A stretch of 64,000 nucleotides of DNA from Novosphingobium sp. Gsoil 351 (GTDB lineage Bacteria > Pseudomonadota > Alphaproteobacteria > Sphingomonadales > Sphingomonadaceae). The position numbers and the translations under genes were made by a program. Numbering within the stretch: position 1 is the stretch's first letter; every line of letters starts with the position of its first letter. Positions 50,937 to 59,089 of this stretch are shown here, one piece after another. Below the pieces are notes generated by a model. The model ran no database searches. It saw nothing but the letters and a program-made list of their open reading frames with translations, and was not told where the DNA came from. The DNA lies in the NCBI RefSeq assembly GCF_009707465.1, contig NZ_CP046120.1, forward strand, positions 496,001-560,000. Reading direction: 5' to 3'.

Positions 50937-51514
50937 ACCGCATCGCCGTCTATTGCGGTTCCGCCACCCCCGCCGACCCGCGCTACATCGACCTTGCGGG
51001 CCAAGTCGGCCGCACCCTCGCCGCGCGCGGAATCGGCGTGGTCTATGGCGGCGGCCGCCTCGGCCTGATGGGCGCGCTGGCCAAGGGCGCGCTCGATGCC
51101 GGCGGCGAGGTGATCGGGGTGATCCCCGAAGCGCTGGTCGGCGGCGAAGTCGCCAACACCGATTGCACCGAACTCCACGTCGTCGCCAACATGCACCAGC
51201 GCAAACAGGCATTCACCGACCTGTCCGACGGGTTCCTAACCATTCCCGGCGGGGTCGGCACGATGGACGAGCTGTGGGAGGCGGTAAGCTGGGCACAGCT
51301 CGGCTATCACGCCAAGCCGGTCGGACTGCTCAACGCCCTCGGGTTCTACGACCACCTGCTGGCGTTCAACCGCCACATGATCGAGACCGGCTTCGTTCGC
51401 CAGGCGCACGCCGGGATCATCATCGCCGGAGACGCGCTGGACCCGCTGCTCGACCTCATGGCCGGACACGAGCCGCACACGCCCATATTCGCGATGAAGG
51501 CCAGCGATCTGTGA
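50933..51514 (+). CDS. LOG-family phosphoribohydrolase (TIGR00730 Rossmann-fold protein)
   Basis: A 193-residue protein from GTG 50933. Family core: VVYGGGRLGLMGALAKGAL and the catalytic motif PGGVGTMDELWE (PGGxGTxxE), with MHQRKQAFTDLSDGF between. LOG enzymes cleave nucleoside 5'-monophosphates (cytokinin ribotides in plants) to base and ribose 5-phosphate; bacterial members are often mislabelled lysine decarboxylase. It is inserted between crtI and crtB with GTGA overlaps on both sides. Its expression is therefore tied to carotenoid synthesis, although no biochemical link is known to me. Confidence 0.92.
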   Translation: MNRIAVYCGSATPADPRYIDLAGQVGRTLAARGIGVVYGGGRLGLMGALAKGALDAGGEVIGVIPEALVGGEVANTDCTELHVVANMHQRKQAFTDLSDGFLTIPGGVGTMDELWEAVSWAQLGYHAKPVGLLNALGFYDHLLAFNRHMIETGFVRQAHAGIIIAGDALDPLLDLMAGHEPHTPIFAMKASDL

Positions 51515-52488
51515 AGGCGGTCGGGGCGATCGACCATCCGCTCGACCGTACCGACCTCGTCGCGCACGCGCGGGCCTCCATCGCGCGGGGGTCCAAATCG
51601 TTCGCCGCCGCCAGCCGCCTGTTCGACCGAACCACGCGCGAGCGGGTGTGGCTGCTCTACTCTTGGTGCCGCGCCTGCGACGATCTTGCCGACGCGCAGG
51701 ATTTCGGCGGACGCCTGGGCGAGCAGGACGACGCCGACGTGAGGCTGGCGACGATCAAGGACCGCACCGCGCTTGCGTTCGCGGGCAAGCCGACCGGCGA
51801 TCCCGCGTTCGACGGCTTCGGCGTGGTTGCGCGCGAATGCGGATTGACCCGTGCGATGGCCGCCGACGTGATCGCCGGCTTCGCGCTCGATGCCGCCGAC
51901 TGGCGCCCGCGCTCCGAACGCGACCTGATGCAATACTGCTATCACGTCGCAGGATCTGTAGGCGTGATGATGGCGGTCGTGATGGGTATAGATCCTGGCG
52001 ATGACGAGACCCTCGACCGCGCCTGCGACCTCGGCCTGGCGTTCCAGCTCGCCAACATCGCCCGCGATGTCGAGGAGGACGACGCGGCCGACCGCTGCTA
52101 CCTGCCGCTCGAATGGCTGGTCGAGGCCGACATCCCGCCGGGCGAACAGATGAAACCGCACTATCGCCGGCAATTGACCGCGGTCGTCGCGCGGCTGGTC
52201 GATATCGCCCACGCCCATGAATGTTCGGCGCGGGTCGGCGCCGGGCGGCTCAAGCTCCGCCAGCGCTGGGCGGTGCTTTCCGCCGCCGGGATCTATGGCG
52301 AGATCGCGACCCAGGTCGAACGCCGCGGCGCGCACGCCTGGGACCACCGCACCGTGATCAGCGATCTGCACAAGGCCGGATGGATCGCCCGCGCCGCGCT
52401 GCGCGCCGTGCGCCCGCCGCCCCGGGCCTGCCGCGAAGACGCCGAACTGCGGTTATGGACGCGGCGCGATCTGGCCAGCGCCCCCTAA
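51511..52488 (+). CDS. crtB: Phytoene synthase CrtB
   Basis: CrtB of 325 residues from GTG 51511, overlapping the LOG stop (GTGA). Squalene/phytoene synthase signatures: YSWCRACDDLADAQD with the first aspartate-rich motif, YCYHVAGSVGVMM, and LGLAFQLANIARDVEEDDAADRCYLP with the second. It condenses two geranylgeranyl diphosphates to phytoene. crtE (GGPP synthase), crtZ and crtW are not in the window, so the final pigment cannot be deduced beyond beta-carotene. Confidence 0.95.
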   Translation: MKAVGAIDHPLDRTDLVAHARASIARGSKSFAAASRLFDRTTRERVWLLYSWCRACDDLADAQDFGGRLGEQDDADVRLATIKDRTALAFAGKPTGDPAFDGFGVVARECGLTRAMAADVIAGFALDAADWRPRSERDLMQYCYHVAGSVGVMMAVVMGIDPGDDETLDRACDLGLAFQLANIARDVEEDDAADRCYLPLEWLVEADIPPGEQMKPHYRRQLTAVVARLVDIAHAHECSARVGAGRLKLRQRWAVLSAAGIYGEIATQVERRGAHAWDHRTVISDLHKAGWIARAALRAVRPPPRACREDAELRLWTRRDLASAP

Positions 52489-52538
52489 GAAGGTTAGCTT
52501 TCGTATTCGACAGTATTTGCAGGTTTAGGCACAAGAAC

Positions 52539-53366
52539 ATGGAGAGGCTTTCGGAAAATCGCAGCCACGGCGGCACGCAGGGCGTCTACCGCCATGCCAG
52601 CGTCGAGACCGGCACGCCGATGACCTTTGCAGTGTTTGTTCCGGATCACGATCCGGGCGCCAAGCTGCCGGTCCTGTGGTATCTTTCGGGCCTGACCTGC
52701 ACCCACGCCAATGTCACCGAAAAGGGCGAATACCGCGCCGCTTGCGCCCAGCATGGGATCATCTTCGTGGCGCCCGACAGCAGCCCGCGCGGTGACGATG
52801 TGCCAGACGGCGACGGATATGACTTCGGCAAGGGCGCCGGTTTCTATGTCGATGCCACGCAGGCGCCCTGGGCCGCCAACTTTCGCATGAGAAGCTACGT
52901 CGAGCGCGAGTTGCCCGAACTTATCGCCGCGGAATTTCCCGTCGACAGGGCGCGCCAGGGCATCACCGGGCATTCGATGGGCGGCCACGGCGCGCTGACC
53001 GTCGCCTTGCGCAATTCGGCCCGCTTCCGCTCGGTCAGCGCGTTTGCGCCGATCGTCAGCCCGCTCAATTGCCCGTGGGGCGAGAAGGCGTTGGGCGGCT
53101 ATCTCGGACCGGACCGCGCGGCCTGGCGCGAGTACGACGCCTGTGCCTTGATCGACGATGGCGCACGGCTGCCCGATTTGCTGATCGATCAGGGCACCGC
53201 CGACAATTTCCTCGACGAGCAGCTCAAGCCGCATCTGCTGCAGCAAGCCTGCGACCGCGCCGGGATCGCGGCGACGATCCGGATGCAGCAGGGCTACGAT
53301 CACTCGTACTATTTCATCTCGACCTTCATGGCCGACCACGTCGCCTGGCATGCGGACCGGCTGTGA
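52539..53366 (+). CDS. fghA: S-formylglutathione hydrolase
   Basis: A 275-residue esterase-D type hydrolase from ATG 52539; the frame is open upstream but is antisense-like before this point. Motifs: LSGLTCTHANVTEKGE (oxyanion region), the nucleophile elbow GHSMGGHGAL, the acid in DQGTADNFL and the His in GYDHSYYFI. It hydrolyses S-formylglutathione to formate and glutathione in formaldehyde detoxification. The stop overlaps the fdsG GTG by 4 nt, linking formate production directly to formate oxidation. The glutathione-dependent formaldehyde dehydrogenase is not in view. Confidence 0.94.
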   Translation: MERLSENRSHGGTQGVYRHASVETGTPMTFAVFVPDHDPGAKLPVLWYLSGLTCTHANVTEKGEYRAACAQHGIIFVAPDSSPRGDDVPDGDGYDFGKGAGFYVDATQAPWAANFRMRSYVERELPELIAAEFPVDRARQGITGHSMGGHGALTVALRNSARFRSVSAFAPIVSPLNCPWGEKALGGYLGPDRAAWREYDACALIDDGARLPDLLIDQGTADNFLDEQLKPHLLQQACDRAGIAATIRMQQGYDHSYYFISTFMADHVAWHADRL

Positions 53367-53800
53367 CTGCGCCCAAAGAAAAAGGCGCGCGCCTTGCCGA
53401 AATCTGCGCCGAGCATGGCGCTTTCGAAGGCCCGTTGCTGCCGATCCTCCATGCGGTCCAGGCCGAGTTCGGCTGCGTCGACGCTGAGGCGGAACGCGGA
53501 ATCGCCAAGGCGCTCAACCTCAGCCGCGCCGAGGTTCACGGCGTCGTGAGCTTCTACCACGACTTTCGCGCCGAGCCCGACCCGCGGCCAGTGGTGCAGC
53601 TATGCCGTGCAGAGGCTTGCCAGGCGCGCGGGGTCGAAGCGCTGGTCGGCGCGGCCGAGGCGGCGGCGGGCGAGCGGGTGCGGCTCGCCACGGTCTATTG
53701 CCTCGGCCTGTGCAGCGTCGGTCCTAGCGCGCGGCTGGGCGATACGCTCCATGCCCGGCTCGACGAGGCGGCGCTGATCGCGCTGGTGCGCTCGGCATGA
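53363..53800 (+). CDS. fdsG: NAD-dependent formate dehydrogenase gamma subunit
   Basis: FdsG of 145 residues from GTG 53363. It is a NuoE/HoxE-like [2Fe-2S] thioredoxin-fold protein: VHGVVSFYHDFR, then ligand pairs CRAEAC and CLGLC. It passes electrons between the Fe-S chain and the FMN subunit FdsB. It overlaps fghA upstream (GTGA) and fdsB downstream (ATGA). Confidence 0.94.
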   Translation: MTAPKEKGARLAEICAEHGAFEGPLLPILHAVQAEFGCVDAEAERGIAKALNLSRAEVHGVVSFYHDFRAEPDPRPVVQLCRAEACQARGVEALVGAAEAAAGERVRLATVYCLGLCSVGPSARLGDTLHARLDEAALIALVRSA

Positions 53801-55344
53801 CGCCCAAGCTTCCTGGCGTGCGCATCTCCGACGACGCGCTGGCGCTGGCCTGCGGCGCGGACTCGGTCGCAGGGGAGTTCGCCCGGCTGGGCTGTACGGT
53901 CGAGCGGGTCTCGAGCTGGGGGATGCACTGGCTCGAGCCGCTGGTCGAGATCGACGGGATCGGGTGGGGGCCGGTCACTGTGGGAGATGTGGCTTCTATC
54001 CTAAAGCCATCGCCCCTTCACGGGACAGGGGTGGAGGAGAAGTGCATCGGCTCAATCGCCGCACACCCCTTCATCGAGGGACAGCAGCGTCTGACGTTCG
54101 CCCGCGCCGGCAAGACGCGCCCGCTCAGTCTGGGTGACTATGCTGCCACCGGCGGCTGGGTGGGACTCGACCGCGCGCTAGCGCTGCCGCCCGAGCAGGT
54201 CTGCGCCGAAGTCACCGCCAGCGGCCTGCGCGGGCGCGGGGGGGCGGGGTTTCCGGCGGGGATCAAGTGGCAGACCGTGCACACCGCCCCTGGCTCGAAG
54301 AAGTACATCGTCTGCAACGCCGACGAAGGCGACAGCGGCACATTCGCCGACCGGATGCTGATGGAGGGCGATCCGTTCGCGCTGCTCGAAGGCATGGCGA
54401 TCGCCGCCCACGCGGTCGGCGCGCGCCAGGGCTACATCTACATCCGCAGCGAATATCCGCACGCCGTTGCTAAATTGCGCGCGGCGATCGATCTGGCCGC
54501 CGCCAAACTCGCCCCGTTCGTGTGCGAGGTGCGCATCGGCGCGGGGGCCTATGTCTGCGGCGAGGAAACCTCGCTGCTCAACGGCCTCGAGGGCAAGCGC
54601 GGCGAAGTCCGCGCCAAGCCCCCGCTGCCGGCGATCGAAGGCCTGTTCGGCTGCCCGACGGTGGTCAACAACGTGCTGACGCTGGCCGCGGTGCCGCACA
54701 TTCTGGCCGACGGAGGCAGCGCCGAGTACGGCGCGCTCGGCTTCGCGCGATCCAAGGGTACCATGCCGATCCAGATCGCGGGCAACGTCAAACATGGTGG
54801 GCTCTACGAGACCGCGTTTGGGGTGACCCTGCGCGAATTGGTCTACGCTATCGGCGGCGGCACCGCGAGCGGCCGTCCGGTCAAGGCGGTCCAGGTCGGC
54901 GGGCCATTGGGCGCCTACCTCCACCCCGACCAGTTCGACATCGCCTTCGACTACGAAGCTTATACCGCTGCCGACGCGCTGATCGGCCATGGCGGGATCG
55001 TGGTGTTCGACGACACCGCAGACATGGGCCGGATGGCCAGGTTCGCCATGGAATTCTGCGCCGCGGAGAGCTGCGGCAAGTGCACCCCGTGCCGGATCGG
55101 CGCAGTTCGCGGGGTCGAGCTGATCGACCGGATTCGTGGCGGCGGGCGGCCGGTGGATGCAGTCGAGGCGCTTCCGCAAATGCACAATGCTGCGCAGCAT
55201 GGCCGCGGCAAAGCCGAAGAGATCGCGCTGCTCGAAGACTTGTGCGAGACGATGAAGTTCGGCTCGTTGTGCGCGCTGGGCGGGTTCACGCCCTATCCTG
55301 TGCTGAGTGCACTGCGCCAATGGCCAGAGGATTTTGCGGCGTGA
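53797..55344 (+). CDS. fdsB: NAD-dependent formate dehydrogenase beta subunit (FMN/NADH)
   Basis: FdsB of 515 residues from ATG 53797. An N-terminal region of about 100 residues resembles the thioredoxin-like lead of FdsB. A NuoF-like body follows with the FMN/NADH loop GLRGRGGAGFPAGIKW, the NADEGDSGTFADR stretch and YVCGEETSLLNGLEG, and the [4Fe-4S] motif ESCGKCTPCRIG. It transfers electrons to NAD+. Its stop overlaps the mobA start (GTGA), so the cofactor gene is translated within the enzyme operon. Confidence 0.95.
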   Translation: MTPKLPGVRISDDALALACGADSVAGEFARLGCTVERVSSWGMHWLEPLVEIDGIGWGPVTVGDVASILKPSPLHGTGVEEKCIGSIAAHPFIEGQQRLTFARAGKTRPLSLGDYAATGGWVGLDRALALPPEQVCAEVTASGLRGRGGAGFPAGIKWQTVHTAPGSKKYIVCNADEGDSGTFADRMLMEGDPFALLEGMAIAAHAVGARQGYIYIRSEYPHAVAKLRAAIDLAAAKLAPFVCEVRIGAGAYVCGEETSLLNGLEGKRGEVRAKPPLPAIEGLFGCPTVVNNVLTLAAVPHILADGGSAEYGALGFARSKGTMPIQIAGNVKHGGLYETAFGVTLRELVYAIGGGTASGRPVKAVQVGGPLGAYLHPDQFDIAFDYEAYTAADALIGHGGIVVFDDTADMGRMARFAMEFCAAESCGKCTPCRIGAVRGVELIDRIRGGGRPVDAVEALPQMHNAAQHGRGKAEEIALLEDLCETMKFGSLCALGGFTPYPVLSALRQWPEDFAA

Positions 55345-55871
55345 TCCTCGGCGCGGTCCTCGCCGGGGGTAGATCGATCCGCTTCGGCAGCGACAAGGCA
55401 CTGGCCGAAGTCGCCGGGCACTCGCTGATCGCTACCGCGGTGGATGCCTTGGCGGGCTGGTGCGGCCACGTGATCGTGGTGGGGCGCGAGACCGCCCCTG
55501 CCCCCACCCTGCCCGATTGGCCTGCCGCCGGCATGGGCCCGCTCGGCGGGATCGCGGCGGCGCTTCGTCATGCGCAGGATGCCGGGTACGAGACTGTGCT
55601 GACATGCGGGGTAGACTCGCTCGGTCTGCCCGATGACCTTCCCACCATGCTCGCCCCTGCCCCGGCCTATCTTGCCGACCAGCCAGTGATCGGCCTGTGG
55701 CCTGCGAGCGCCGCCGCGATCGTATCCGCAATTCTCGAATCTGACGGCCGCCACTCGATGCTTGCGTTCGCCGAGGCGATCGCCGCGCGGCCGGTGAAAT
55801 CGGACCATAAACCTGCTAACATTAACACCCCGGCCGACTTGGCCGCGGCGGAGACGCGCCATCGGCTATGA
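55341..55871 (+). CDS. mobA: Molybdenum cofactor guanylyltransferase MobA
   Basis: MobA of 176 residues from GTG 55341. The nucleotidyltransferase signature is ILGAVLAGGRSIRFGSDKALAEV in part (LAGGxSxRFGxDKA), with GPLGGIAAALRHA and the metal/GTP Asp in TCGVDSLGLPDD (here CGVD). HKPANINTPADL is the C-terminal NINTPEDL-type motif. It attaches GMP to Mo-molybdopterin, giving the bis-MGD cofactor needed by FdsA. It overlaps fdsB by 4 nt and fdsA by 11 nt. Confidence 0.92.
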   Translation: MILGAVLAGGRSIRFGSDKALAEVAGHSLIATAVDALAGWCGHVIVVGRETAPAPTLPDWPAAGMGPLGGIAAALRHAQDAGYETVLTCGVDSLGLPDDLPTMLAPAPAYLADQPVIGLWPASAAAIVSAILESDGRHSMLAFAEAIAARPVKSDHKPANINTPADLAAAETRHRL

Positions 55872-58710
55872 ACCGCAAGCAGACTTCGGCACGCCGGAAG
55901 TCCTGAGCCAGACGCAGGTCACGCTGACCATCGACGGCCGCCCGATCACCGTGCCCGCGGGCACCAGCGTGATGCGCGCCGCGGCGCTGAGCGGCGGGTC
56001 GATCCCCAAGCTTTGCGCCAGCGACAACATGGCGGCGTTCGGATCGTGCCGCCTGTGTCTGGTCGAGATCGACGGCGCCAAGGGCACCCCGGCGAGCTGC
56101 ACAACCCCGGTCGCGGAAGGGATGACGGTTCGCACCCAGACGCCGCGTTTGGACAAGCTGCGCAAGGGGGTGATGGAACTGTACATCTCCGATCACCCGC
56201 TCGATTGCCTGACGTGTTCGGCCAACAACGACTGCGAGTTGCAGGACGCCGCCGCGCAAGTGGGCCTGCGCGACGTGCGCTATGGCTACACGGGCGAGAA
56301 TCACCTCGGCGAAGCGGCCGACACCTCGAACCCCTATTTCGATTTCGACCCCTCCAAGTGCATCGCCTGCTCGCGCTGCGTGCGCGCCTGCGACGAGGTT
56401 CAGGGCACCTTCGCGCTGACGATGGACGGGCGCGGCTTCGCCAGCAAGATCAGCGCCGGACAGTCGAGCGACGACTTCATGTCGAGCGAATGCGTGTCCT
56501 GCGGCGCCTGCGTCCAGGCATGCCCGACCGCCACGCTCAACGAAAAGGCGGTCGCCGAAATCGGCAAACCCGAACGCAGCGTGGTTACGACTTGCGCCTA
56601 TTGCGGGGTCGGTTGCACTTTCCGCGCCGAGATGCGGGGCGAGCAGCTCGTGCGGATGGTGCCGTGGAAGGACGGCAAGGCCAACCGCGGGCACAGTTGC
56701 GTCAAGGGGCGGTTCGCCTGGGGCTATGCCAACCACGCCGACCGGATCACCCGGCCGATGATCCGCGAGACCATCGACCAGCCCTGGCGCGAAGTCTCGT
56801 GGGATGAGGCGATAAGCTTCGCAGCCGACCGGCTTGCGGCGATCAAGGCGCAACACGGCGCGCGGGCGCTGGGCGGGATCACCTCGAGCCGCTGCACCAA
56901 CGAGGAGACCTTCCTGGTGCAGAAGCTGGTCCGCGCCGGGTTCGGGACGAACAACGTCGATACCTGCGCGCGGGTCTGCCACTCGCCCACCGGCTATGGC
57001 CTCAAGACCACCTTCGGGACCAGCGCGGGAACGCAGGACTTCGACAGCGTGATGCACGCCGACGTCATGATGGTGATCGGCGCCAACCCGACCGACGCGC
57101 ACCCGGTGTTCGCGTCGCGGATGAAGCGGCGTCTGCGCCAGGGCGCCAAGCTGATCGTGATTGACCCGCGGCGGATCGACCTGGTCAAGTCGCCGCACGT
57201 CGAGGCGGCGTACCACCTCCCGCTCCAGCCCGGCACCAACGTCGCGGTGCTGACCGCGCTGGCGCACACGATCGTCACCGAGGGGCTGGCCGACGAGGCG
57301 TTCGTGCGCGCGCGGTGCGACTGGGACGAGTATCAGGACTGGGCGCGGTTCGTTTCCGACGAGCGTCATTCGCCCGAGACGCTCGAGGCCGTCACCCGCG
57401 TTCCCGCCGCCGACTTGCGCGCCGCGGCGCGGCTCTTCGCCACCGGCGGCAACGGTGCCATCTACTACGGCCTCGGCGTCACCGAACACTCGCAGGGCTC
57501 ATCGACCGTCATGGCCATCGCCAACCTCGCGATGGCGACGGGCAACATCGGCCGCCCCGGCGTCGGCGTGAACCCGCTGCGCGGCCAGAACAACGTCCAG
57601 GGCGCGTGCGACATGGGCAGTTTCCCGCACGAACTCTCGGGCTATCGCCACATCTCCGACGCCTCGGCGCGAGCGCTTTTCGAGGCCGATTGGGGCGTGA
57701 CGCTCGATCCCGAGCCCGGCCTGCGCATCCCCAACATGCTCGACGCCGCGCTCGATGGCAGCTTCCGCGCGATCTACATCCAGGGCGAGGACATCCTCCA
57801 GTCCGATCCCAACACGCACCATGTCGCAGCCGGGCTCAAGGCGATGGACTGCGTGATAGTCCACGACCTGTTCCTCAACGAAACCGCCAACTACGCGCAC
57901 GTCTTTCTGCCCGGCAGCACCTTCCTCGAGAAGGACGGCACCTTCACCAACGCTGAGCGCCGCATCCAGCCGGTCCGCAAGGTGATGGAGCCCGCCAACG
58001 GCTACGAGGACTGGCAAGTGACCCAGTTGCTCGCCAATGCGATGGGCCTCGGCTGGAGCTATACTCACGCCAGCCAGATCATGGACGAAGTCGCGCGGCT
58101 GACCCCCAGTTTCGCGGGCGTGTCGTTCGCCCGGCTCGACGAATGCGGTTCACTGCAGTGGCCGGTCAATGAGGCGTACCCCGACGGCGCGCCGGTGATG
58201 CACGTCGACAGCTTCGCCAGCGGAAAAGGCAAGTTCGTCGTCACCGACTATGTGCCGACCGACGAGAAGACCGGGCCGCGCTATCCGCTGCTGCTGACCA
58301 CCGGGCGCATCCTCAGCCACTACAACGTCGGCGCGCAGACCCGGCGCACGGACAACGTCGTGTGGCATCCCGAAGACCTGCTCGAGATGCACCCGGCAGA
58401 CGCCGAGAACCGCGGGCTCAAGTCGGGCGACTGGACCAGGCTGACGAGCCGCACGGGGGAAACCACCCTGCGCGTGCTGGTCACGGACAGGGTCGCACCG
58501 GGAGTGGTCTACACCACCTTTCATCACCCCGCGACGCAGGCCAACGTCGTCACCACCGAGTTCAGCGACTGGGCGACCAATTGCCCGGAATACAAGGTGA
58601 CCGCGGTGCAGGTGATGCCCAGCAACGGGCCGAGCGACTGGCAAGAGGAATACGAGGAGCTTTCGGCCAGATCGCGGCGGATCGAGGGTCATATGGAGGC
58701 CGCCGAGTAG
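55861..58710 (+). CDS. fdsA: NAD-dependent formate dehydrogenase alpha subunit (Mo/Fe-S), apparent ATC start
   Basis: FdsA of about 949 residues. Domains in order: NuoG-like [2Fe-2S] domain (LCASDNMAAFGSCRLCLVE), His/Cys [4Fe-4S] (DHPLDCLTCSANNDCELQ), two [4Fe-4S] (CIACSRCVRACDE; CVSCGACVQACPT), then the molybdopterin body beginning TTCAYCGVGCTF. The molybdenum ligand region is VDTCARVCHSPTGYGLK with Cys rather than selenocysteine. The frame has no ATG, GTG or TTG between the upstream stop (55795-55797) and GTG 55951. A start at 55951 would cut off the first strands of the 2Fe-2S fold. ATC at 55861 lies 7 nt after GCGGAG, so I place the start there; either a rare ATC start or a base error for ATG. 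Confidence 0.92.
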   Translation: MGYEPQADFGTPEVLSQTQVTLTIDGRPITVPAGTSVMRAAALSGGSIPKLCASDNMAAFGSCRLCLVEIDGAKGTPASCTTPVAEGMTVRTQTPRLDKLRKGVMELYISDHPLDCLTCSANNDCELQDAAAQVGLRDVRYGYTGENHLGEAADTSNPYFDFDPSKCIACSRCVRACDEVQGTFALTMDGRGFASKISAGQSSDDFMSSECVSCGACVQACPTATLNEKAVAEIGKPERSVVTTCAYCGVGCTFRAEMRGEQLVRMVPWKDGKANRGHSCVKGRFAWGYANHADRITRPMIRETIDQPWREVSWDEAISFAADRLAAIKAQHGARALGGITSSRCTNEETFLVQKLVRAGFGTNNVDTCARVCHSPTGYGLKTTFGTSAGTQDFDSVMHADVMMVIGANPTDAHPVFASRMKRRLRQGAKLIVIDPRRIDLVKSPHVEAAYHLPLQPGTNVAVLTALAHTIVTEGLADEAFVRARCDWDEYQDWARFVSDERHSPETLEAVTRVPAADLRAAARLFATGGNGAIYYGLGVTEHSQGSSTVMAIANLAMATGNIGRPGVGVNPLRGQNNVQGACDMGSFPHELSGYRHISDASARALFEADWGVTLDPEPGLRIPNMLDAALDGSFRAIYIQGEDILQSDPNTHHVAAGLKAMDCVIVHDLFLNETANYAHVFLPGSTFLEKDGTFTNAERRIQPVRKVMEPANGYEDWQVTQLLANAMGLGWSYTHASQIMDEVARLTPSFAGVSFARLDECGSLQWPVNEAYPDGAPVMHVDSFASGKGKFVVTDYVPTDEKTGPRYPLLLTTGRILSHYNVGAQTRRTDNVVWHPEDLLEMHPADAENRGLKSGDWTRLTSRTGETTLRVLVTDRVAPGVVYTTFHHPATQANVVTTEFSDWATNCPEYKVTAVQVMPSNGPSDWQEEYEELSARSRRIEGHMEAAE

Positions 58711-58712
58711 AC

Positions 58713-58988
58713 ATGGACCTCGCTCGCCTCAATCACATGATCGACCAGATCGCACTGAATTTCGCGGCGATTGGCCAGGACAATGCCGTCGCCGCGACCG
58801 CCGACCACATCGTCAAGTTCTGGGATCCGCGAATGAAGGCAGCGTTGCTTGCGGGCGGCGCGGATGCGCTCTCGCCGATCGCGCGCGGCGCGGTGGCAAC
58901 GCTCGCCCAAAGCATGAAACCGCCACCCCAGACCCGCGCGACGGTGTTCAACCAAGCGGGCGAAGGCGGCCATTCCGACGCGGGTTGA
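58713..58988 (+). CDS. fdsD: NAD-dependent formate dehydrogenase delta subunit
   Basis: A small protein of 91 residues from ATG 58713, 2 nt after the fdsA stop. The FdsD signature is LNHMIDQIALNFAA, HIVKFWDPRMKAALL and LSPIARGAVATL. FdsD is a small subunit needed for maturation or stability of the FdsABG complex. fdsC/fdhD, the sulfur-transfer chaperone, is missing from the usual place between A and D. Confidence 0.93.
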   Translation: MDLARLNHMIDQIALNFAAIGQDNAVAATADHIVKFWDPRMKAALLAGGADALSPIARGAVATLAQSMKPPPQTRATVFNQAGEGGHSDAG

Positions 58989-59089
58989 CACCCATGCCCG
59001 CGCAACAATCGACCAAAACCCGATAACGTCCTACCAACAGCGCAGCAGACCACTTATGTCGCGGCGGCTCCTCGCTATGGTGCAAGCCC

